Notes under the pieces: model-generated | What the model was told of the DNA's origin: nothing | Seen by the model: only the letters and a program-made list of their open reading frames with translations | Databases searched by the model: none | Shown: positions 58,731 to 63,527 of the stretch, piece by piece | Layout of the letters: each line of letters starts with the position of its first letter | How positions within the stretch are numbered: position 1 is the first letter of the stretch | DNA from: Azospirillum sp. TSO22-1 | Lineage (GTDB): Bacteria; Pseudomonadota; Alphaproteobacteria; Azospirillales; Azospirillaceae | DNA: 63,527 nucleotides | Assembly (NCBI RefSeq): GCF_003116015.1 | Contig: NZ_LGQZ01000035.1 | Span: 1 to 63,527 of the forward strand | Direction of reading: 5' to 3' | Program-made: the position numbers and the translations under genes

Positions 58731-59897
58731 ATGGGTCCGCTCAAGGGTTTTCGTGTCATTGAAATGGCCGGGATCGGTCCGGGGCCGTTCTGCGGCATGC
58801 TTCTGTCGGATCTGGGTGCGCAGGTGCTCAGAGTCGAACGTCATGGAGCGAGCGCCGATGTTTACGATCCGTTGCAGCGCAATCGGTTGCGCCTGACGCT
58901 GGACTTGAAGGACCCGAAACAAGTGGCTGTGTTGCTCGACATTGTCGAGCACGCCGATGCTTTGTTCGAAGGTTACCGTCCTGGCGTGGCGGAGCGCCTG
59001 GGGTTCGGGCCGGATGACTGCCTGAGCCGCAATGCAAAGCTCGTGTACGGGCGCATGACGGGCTGGGGGCAGGACGGGCCGCTCGCGAGCAGCGCCGGAC
59101 ATGACATCAATTACATCGCGTTGAGCGGCGCGCTGCATGCCATTGGCCGGTGTGGCGAGCGGCCGGTGCCGCCCCTGAATTTGGTGGGAGATTTTGGCGG
59201 CGGCGGCATGTTGCTCGCGTTCGGCATGGTGTGCGCGCTGCTGGAACGCGAGCGATCCGGACAAGGGCAGGTGGTGGATGCGGCGATGGTGGACGGCTCG
59301 ATCGCGCTGATGGCCATGTTTCTGGGGATGCAGGCGCGTGGCTTGAACTGCAACCAAGTCGGTGGCCACTTTCTTTCGGGTGCCGCGCACTACTACGATA
59401 CCTATCAAACCAAGGACGGCAAATTCATGGCCGTGGGCCCGCTCGAGCCGCAATTCTATGCGGAGCTCATTGCCAAGGCCGGGCTTGATCCGAACGTGTT
59501 TGGCGGCAGAGGCTTCATGAGCCCGGAGGATGATCCGCGATGCTGGGCGGAGCTGAAACCACTCCTCGCCGAGCAATTCATGACTCGCACGCGCGATGAG
59601 TGGTGTGCGGTGTTCGCAGGGAGCGACGCGTGCGTCTCGCCGGTGCTGACACTCGAGGAAGCTGCTGACGATCCGCACAATCAGGCACGGCAGGCGTTCG
59701 TCAAGGTCGCCGGTGTCACGCAAAACGCGCCCGCTCCGCGCTTCAGTCGCACACCGGCGGCACACCCCGCGTTGGCCACCGCCGATCCGACAGCCGTGAA
59801 CGCACTGCTGTCGCAATGGGGCTGCAGCCGGGAACAATTGGCCAAGGTCGCAGCGCTTTCGGCGCAGCGCGCGGTCACAGCAGACATCGCGTCATGA
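58731..59897 (+). CDS. CaiB/BaiF protein, alpha-methylacyl-CoA racemase-like
   Basis: A 388-residue family III CoA-transferase fold protein. MGPLKGFRVIEMAGIGPGPFCGMLLSDLGA binds CoA; GHDINYIALSGALHAIG carries the His, and PLNLVGDFGGGGM the Asp, of the racemase pair (His126/Asp156 in the mycobacterial enzyme). This favours racemisation of 2-methylacyl-CoA over CoA transfer. With the ligase and hydratase it suggests beta-oxidation of a methyl-branched acid. The gene is tightly coupled to the MaoC-like gene. Confidence 0.88.
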   Translation: MGPLKGFRVIEMAGIGPGPFCGMLLSDLGAQVLRVERHGASADVYDPLQRNRLRLTLDLKDPKQVAVLLDIVEHADALFEGYRPGVAERLGFGPDDCLSRNAKLVYGRMTGWGQDGPLASSAGHDINYIALSGALHAIGRCGERPVPPLNLVGDFGGGGMLLAFGMVCALLERERSGQGQVVDAAMVDGSIALMAMFLGMQARGLNCNQVGGHFLSGAAHYYDTYQTKDGKFMAVGPLEPQFYAELIAKAGLDPNVFGGRGFMSPEDDPRCWAELKPLLAEQFMTRTRDEWCAVFAGSDACVSPVLTLEEAADDPHNQARQAFVKVAGVTQNAPAPRFSRTPAAHPALATADPTAVNALLSQWGCSREQLAKVAALSAQRAVTADIAS

Positions 59898-60346
59898 CTT
59901 GTGAGACTCTCAAACCGGTGATGCCAATGAAAGCATACCCAAGAGAGCGCTTTTCCTCCGAAGTAGCGTTGTCGTTGTCGGAGGTCACCAGATTTGCCGA
60001 CTCCGTTGGTGACAACAACCCGATACACCATGATACCGCGTATGCCGCAACCACTCGCTTCGGTCGGCCCACCGCGAGCGGACCTCACGCCACGTCACTG
60101 CTGCTTGCCCTGACGGCCTCTCATTTTTCCAAGAAGGGAGCGATGTTGGGCTTGGAGTTTTGGATTCGATTTCGGCGTCCAATCTATGCGGATGAAACTA
60201 TTCGATTGGAATGGCTGGTAAGGAAGGTCGTCTGGAACGAAAAATTACAGGGCGAGATTGTTGAGTTGCGCGGCCGTATCAAGGGACAGGACGGCAAGAC
60301 GTCCCTCGCTGCCAAAGGCCGAGTGCTGCTCACGGCTCGCCTTTAG
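59894..60346 (+). CDS. MaoC-like enoyl-CoA hydratase
   Basis: A 150-residue hotdog-fold protein with the hydratase motif FADSVGDNNPIHHDTAYA (the Asp/His pair) and TASGPHATSLLLAL. It would add water to an enoyl-CoA. The ATG at 59894 overlaps the racemase stop (ATGA); an ATG at 59921 could also serve. Confidence 0.85.
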   Translation: MTCETLKPVMPMKAYPRERFSSEVALSLSEVTRFADSVGDNNPIHHDTAYAATTRFGRPTASGPHATSLLLALTASHFSKKGAMLGLEFWIRFRRPIYADETIRLEWLVRKVVWNEKLQGEIVELRGRIKGQDGKTSLAAKGRVLLTARL

Positions 60347-60524
60347 TTCACGCACACGTCGAACAAGCTGTTACTGCGACCGCGTTGGGAAACGCAGCAG
60401 GTGAGAAATGGCGCTGCTGGTTGTTCCGGCCACTTCTCTGCTACCCTGCAGACTGCCGGTGCCAAAGATTTTCCTGCATGCGGATGCGCGTTGAACGAGA
60501 AAGCCCTGCCAGCGGAGGAGCCAA

Positions 60525-61760
60525 TTGATTACACTTTCTGCCCCCGGACGGAACGTTTCGACATTCGTGCCCGACTCGCCCGCGGCGTGGCGGCGATTGC
60601 TGATTGCCCTGGCGATAGCAACGGTTGGCAGCGTCGGCGTATGGTCGGTCGTGATCGTGCTGCCGAAGGTCCAGGCCGAATTCGGCGGCACGCGCGGCGT
60701 AGCGTCACTCGCATACACATTGGCGATGATCGGTTTCGGGCTCGGCGGGGTCGTCACAGGCCGCCTGACGGACCGCGTCGGCATCATCCCTGCGATGGCG
60801 ACGGGCGTTCTGTCACTGCTGTTCGGTTATCTCGCGGCTGGCGTCTCGAAAGCGCTCTGGCAATTCAACATGGCGCATTTCTTGATTGGGTTCGGCGCAT
60901 CGGCGACCTTCGCGCCGTTGATGGCGGAGGCGTCGCGCTGGTTCGTGCGCCGACGCGGTATCGCGGTGGGGATCGCGGGCAGCGGATTCTATCTCTCCGG
61001 TGCCCTCTGGCCTCCGCTCATCAACCGGGGCATCACCCATTATGGTTGGCAGATGACGCACATCGCTCTCGGCATTTTTTGCGGAGCCGCGATGACGGTG
61101 CTTGTCCTCATACTCCGGTCGAGCATCGGCAGGACGCAGCAGCGCGGGCTCAGTGCCGAGGGCCGCCCGGGCGTCGATACCCATCTCAGTCCCAACGTTC
61201 TGACGGTGGTTCTCTCAATCGCAAGCTTCTGCTGCTGCATGGCCATGGCGATACCGCAGGTGCATATCGTCGCTTATTGCGGTGATCTCGGTTACGGCGT
61301 CGGGCGCGGAGCCGAAATGTTGTCGCTGATGCTGGCCTTCGGTGCCGTCAGCCGGGTCGGATCAGGTATTATAGCCGACCGGCTCGGCGGCCTCGCGACC
61401 TTGCTGATCGGATCGGTGGCGCAAGCCTCGGCGCTCACAATGTACCTGTTCTTCGACGGCCTCACGCCGCTCTATGTGGTCTCCGCCTTGTTCGGCCTGT
61501 TCCATGGGGGAATCGTGTCGAGCTATGCCATCATCGTTCGCGAGACGATGCCTGCAAGTGAAGCGGCAACGCGCGTCGGCACGGTGATCATGGTCTCGTT
61601 GCTCGGCATGTCGGCCGGAGGTTGGGTCTCCGGTGTGATCTTTGACATGACCGGCTCATATGACGCGGCCTTTCTGAACGGAATCGGATGGAACACGCTG
61701 AACGCCGCCATTGTGCTGCTGTTGCTGTTGCGCTCGCGCGCTCGCGCGGCATTTGCCTGA
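60525..61760 (+). CDS. MFS transporter, monocarboxylate/oxalate-formate antiporter-like
   Basis: A 411-residue protein with about twelve helices. The pattern WSVVIVLPKVQAEFGGTRGVASLAYTLAMIGFGLGGVVTGRLTDRVG is typical of the OFA/monocarboxylate porter branch. Start TTG at 60525 with GGAGGAG five bases away. It would import or export the organic acid handled by the neighbours. 178 bases separate it from the hydratase gene, in the same direction. Confidence 0.85.
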   Translation: MITLSAPGRNVSTFVPDSPAAWRRLLIALAIATVGSVGVWSVVIVLPKVQAEFGGTRGVASLAYTLAMIGFGLGGVVTGRLTDRVGIIPAMATGVLSLLFGYLAAGVSKALWQFNMAHFLIGFGASATFAPLMAEASRWFVRRRGIAVGIAGSGFYLSGALWPPLINRGITHYGWQMTHIALGIFCGAAMTVLVLILRSSIGRTQQRGLSAEGRPGVDTHLSPNVLTVVLSIASFCCCMAMAIPQVHIVAYCGDLGYGVGRGAEMLSLMLAFGAVSRVGSGIIADRLGGLATLLIGSVAQASALTMYLFFDGLTPLYVVSALFGLFHGGIVSSYAIIVRETMPASEAATRVGTVIMVSLLGMSAGGWVSGVIFDMTGSYDAAFLNGIGWNTLNAAIVLLLLLRSRARAAFA

Positions 61761-61810
61761 TCCTCCCTCGCGTTCTTCCGCCCCGCGGCTCGCACCGGTG
61801 GGTTCACAGG

Positions 61811-61847
61811 CTTGATCCACCATCGTGATGGTGGCGGTCGGATCAAG
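61811..61847. terminator. Nested inverted repeat between converging MFS and LysR genes
   Basis: CTTGATCC...GGATCAAG encloses ACCATC-GT-GATGGT. The two nested stems lie 50 bases past the MFS stop and 100 before the LysR stop. There is no T-tract, so a terminator role is only likely by position. Confidence 0.45.
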
Positions 61848-61951
61848 CTTGTGGACTACCGGCACGAGTTCCCCACCTGACAAGCCGACTAAAAAGCACG
61901 GCGCAAGATCAACAAAAGCGTGATGTCGCCTTTCAGCTTGTTCGCCGGGGA

Positions 61952-62929
61952 TCATGCCCCCGCGCTGTTCAGGGAGCCTTTCGTATGAGCACCGAGAGCC
62001 CGCGCCTGAACACCGATCATCGGTGCTTCAGCCTCGAAAATGTCGGGAACCTCAATGCCCGAGGCGAGAAACTCCTGAAACGTCTTCATTTTGGCGCAGT
62101 TGGCGTTGCTGTCGGAGCAGACGAGATAGTATCCGCCGTTTCGTTCCGGGCCGTCGCCGAGCGGCCGGACCAGCCGCCCGGACCGCACGTCCTCTTCAAT
62201 CAGGAGGTCCTGACCGAGCGCGACGCCGAACCCTTCGATCGCGGCCTTCAATGCGAGGTGCTCATCGGCGAAGCTCAAACCCTTCGTGAGGTCCAAGCCG
62301 TCTATCTTCTGCGCAGCGCACCACATCCGCCAGCTCTCGCGAAATTCGTCGTGCAGCAACATGTGATGCTGGAGATCTTCCAGCTTCTCCAGTGGAGGGC
62401 CGCTTGTTAAGAGATGGGGGCTGCAAACGGGATCCAGCCGCTCCGTACGAATGAGGATGCTTCGGAAACCCGGGAAATGGCCCGTTCCGTATCGAATGAC
62501 GGCATCGACCGCACCTTGGCGAACTTCCTCAAGCTCGATGGAAGAACTCAGCCGAACGTCGATATGAGGGTTGTCCTTGAGGAACAGTGGGAGGCGGGGA
62601 AACAGCCACTTTACCGCAAATGCGGCCTGCACTCCGATCGAGAACACCTCTACCGGGCGTTTTACCGCAATCCTTTGCGTCGACTCCGAGATGATGCTGA
62701 AGGCGTTTCGCAGCGCCGGTAGATAGGATTGTCCCGCTTGAGTAAGACCCAATGACTTATGAAGGCGCCGAAAGAGCTTCACGCCCAGCAGGTCCTCGAG
62801 AGACTTCACGTGCTGACTCACTGCGCCGGCGGTCACGTTTAGTTCGTTCGCGGCCAGTTTGAAGCTGAGGTGGCGCGCTGAGGCCTCGAAAGCCCGCAAT
62901 GCGTTCAGCGGTGGCATTCGGTAGGACAT
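61952..62929 (-). CDS. LysR family regulator, GcvA-like
   Basis: A 325-residue regulator. LNALRAFEASARHLSFKLAANELNVTAGAVSQHVKSLEDLLG is the winged helix of GcvA/AmpR types; the effector domain follows with VSIGVQAAFAVKWLFPRLPLF-type and AIRYGTGHFPG. ATG at 62929 with AGGAGGAG upstream. Its likely targets are the island's catabolic genes, or the lost gene upstream whose remnant is at 62946. Confidence 0.9.
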   Translation of the reverse strand: MSYRMPPLNALRAFEASARHLSFKLAANELNVTAGAVSQHVKSLEDLLGVKLFRRLHKSLGLTQAGQSYLPALRNAFSIISESTQRIAVKRPVEVFSIGVQAAFAVKWLFPRLPLFLKDNPHIDVRLSSSIELEEVRQGAVDAVIRYGTGHFPGFRSILIRTERLDPVCSPHLLTSGPPLEKLEDLQHHMLLHDEFRESWRMWCAAQKIDGLDLTKGLSFADEHLALKAAIEGFGVALGQDLLIEEDVRSGRLVRPLGDGPERNGGYYLVCSDSNANCAKMKTFQEFLASGIEVPDIFEAEAPMIGVQARALGAHTKGSLNSAGA

Positions 62930-62945
62930 CTATTGCTCCTCCTTT

Positions 62946-63113
62946 TCAACGGAAAAAATCAACCCGCGCGAGATTGCAGAGTTCAAATTCACAACTTCCA
63001 ACCGCTCGGTTTTCGCTCCGGTCGAAGACATGTGCCATGGCGTTCAACACCACCTCCATGTCCGAAACTCCAATCGCGCCAATGCACCCAACCCGACAGC
63101 TTGGCTCGGCCGT
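62946..63113 (-). pseudogene. Remnant of a class-V aminotransferase C-terminus
   Basis: A 55-codon segment ending in TGA at 62946. HTAEPSCRVGCIGAIG and VSDMEVVLNAMAHVFD resemble the last domain of 2-aminoethylphosphonate-pyruvate or serine-glyoxylate type aminotransferases (FRIGxIG motif). The N-terminal body is missing; upstream is IS3 debris. The assignment is from the motif alone. Confidence 0.4.
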
Positions 63114-63142
63114 ATGATTGAAATCACTGATCGCCCTCGCGT

Positions 63143-63206
63143 GCAGACGCCCAGGCGGAGCTCGACCACCCGTTCAGGAAATGATCGCCTTCATCGACGC
63201 GCACTC
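63143..63206 (+). pseudogene. IS3-family transposase remnant (orfA end, orfB start)
   Basis: Plus frame SRADAQAELDHPFRK ends in TGA (63182-63184), and an overlapping ATG starts MIAFIDAH. AQAELDRPFRK followed by MIAFIDDHR is exactly the orfA/orfB junction of IS3-group elements. The orfB frame loses similarity after eight residues, at about 63204. The rest of the element is absent. Confidence 0.7.
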
Positions 63207-63237
63207 CCTCACAAGTGATTTTCAGTCTGGCGGTCGT

Positions 63238-63527
63238 TCAGAGGAACGAGCAGCGCAGGTCGTTTACCAGATCGGTCTTCTCCCAGGAGAAGCCGCCGTC
63301 CACCTCGGCCTCGCGGCCGAAGTGGCCGTAGGCGGCGGTGCGCGCGTAGATCGGTTTGTTGAGGCCGAGGTGCGTGCGGATGCCGCGCGGGGAGAGGTTG
63401 ACCAGCTGCTGCAGCACGTCCGACAGACGGTCCTCGTCCACCTTGCCCGTGCCCGCGGTGTCGATGTACACCGACAAAGGCTTCGACACGCCGATCGCGT
63501 AGCTCAGCTGGATCGTGCACTTGTCGG
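63238..63527 (-). CDS. metK: S-adenosylmethionine synthase, C-terminal part
   Basis: The frame continues past the window end, so only the last about 96 residues are present. [35 protein letters not shown] sequence, [11 protein letters not shown] and SWEKTDL are MetK signatures. It makes S-adenosylmethionine from ATP and methionine. Stop at 63238, with no terminator visible beyond it, since island sequence begins at once. Confidence 0.93.
   Translation of the reverse strand, partial: DKCTIQLSYAIGVSKPLSVYIDTAGTGKVDEDRLSDVLQQLVNLSPRGIRTHLGLNKPIYARTAAYGHFGREAEVDGGFSWEKTDLVNDLRCSFL

Noticed and set aside
61811..61950. Coding potential (minus frame with ELVPVVHKLDPTATITMV)
   Set aside because: A short frame through a nested palindrome, with no start signal or family match.
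62985..62995. GTTCAAAT as a copy of the tRNA-Thr 3' end (attachment site)
   Set aside because: Only eight bases match the tRNA T-arm, which is too short, and the flanks differ.

Overview
The window reads as high-G+C alphaproteobacterial chromosome, most like the Azospirillum branch of the Rhodospirillales. This rests on gene content and style only: Fur with an HHDH cluster but no CxxC pair, a DUF1150 gene next to a small heat-shock gene, an Hsp20 with a sigma-32 promoter, DUF1178, an NDUFAF5-like methyltransferase, an ActP/DUF485/CBS-DUF294 block, and RGPDRR-type response-regulator tails. No rRNA or CRISPR array is present. There are two tRNA genes (Gly-GCC and Thr-CGT).

Layout. 1-3100: tail of a DUF1329 protein, divergent fur and sodC, and a DEAD-box helicase. 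3273-7543: a complete ugpBAEC glycerol-3-phosphate ABC importer, with G/C-rich intergenic palindromes on both sides of ugpC-E-A. 7866-12305: a histidine kinase, a YgjP-type metallopeptidase, an overlapping receiver/Hpt pair, and a Bcr/CflA-type efflux gene. 12306-13927: a long structured leader and an ornithine/lysine decarboxylase whose ribosome-binding site is tandemly duplicated. 14041-22998: small regulatory and quality-control genes (DUF1127, a ParE-like toxin-antitoxin pair, an aminotransferase, a HAD phosphatase, DUF971, Trm112-like, LON-domain, CnoX-like and YbaK-like proteins, a lipoprotein, an FAD oxidase). 23343-25398: heat-shock block. 25620-33188: tautomerase and LysR, then acnA, an RraA-like gene and acnB, so two aconitases lie almost side by side. 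33503-40853: a Pro/Ala-tailed secreted protein, a methyltransferase, a lone FliQ, ComF, glutaredoxin 3, a nitrilase-family amidase, a GT87-like membrane protein, another methyltransferase and DUF1178. 41084-45566: the DUF485-ActP-CBS/DUF294-exonuclease-like acetate block. 45567-55108: an HWE-type kinase, mtnA, YchJ, Nudix, a methyltransferase, a PaaK-like ligase and a large chemoreceptor.

55280-63237: after tRNA-Thr(CGT) the character changes. A 5'-truncated IS630 transposase is followed by DNA of visibly lower G+C that carries an acyl-CoA ligase, an alpha-methylacyl-CoA racemase-like CaiB/BaiF protein, a MaoC-like hydratase, an MFS carrier and a GcvA-type LysR. Gene remnants lie between and beside them, and a scrap of an IS3-family element ends the segment against the 3' end of metK. 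I read this as an acquired, decaying island for activation and breakdown of a branched or aromatic acid.

How genes work together. Carbon intake (Ugp, ActP) feeds a TCA section with both aconitases. Several two-component parts (two kinases, a receiver/Hpt pair, a chemoreceptor) are present without neighbouring targets. The candidates for unusual biology are the leader before the decarboxylase, the acetate block with a catalytically degenerate exonuclease fold, the 23.0-23.4 kb control region, the triple hairpin at 51.0 kb, and the island.
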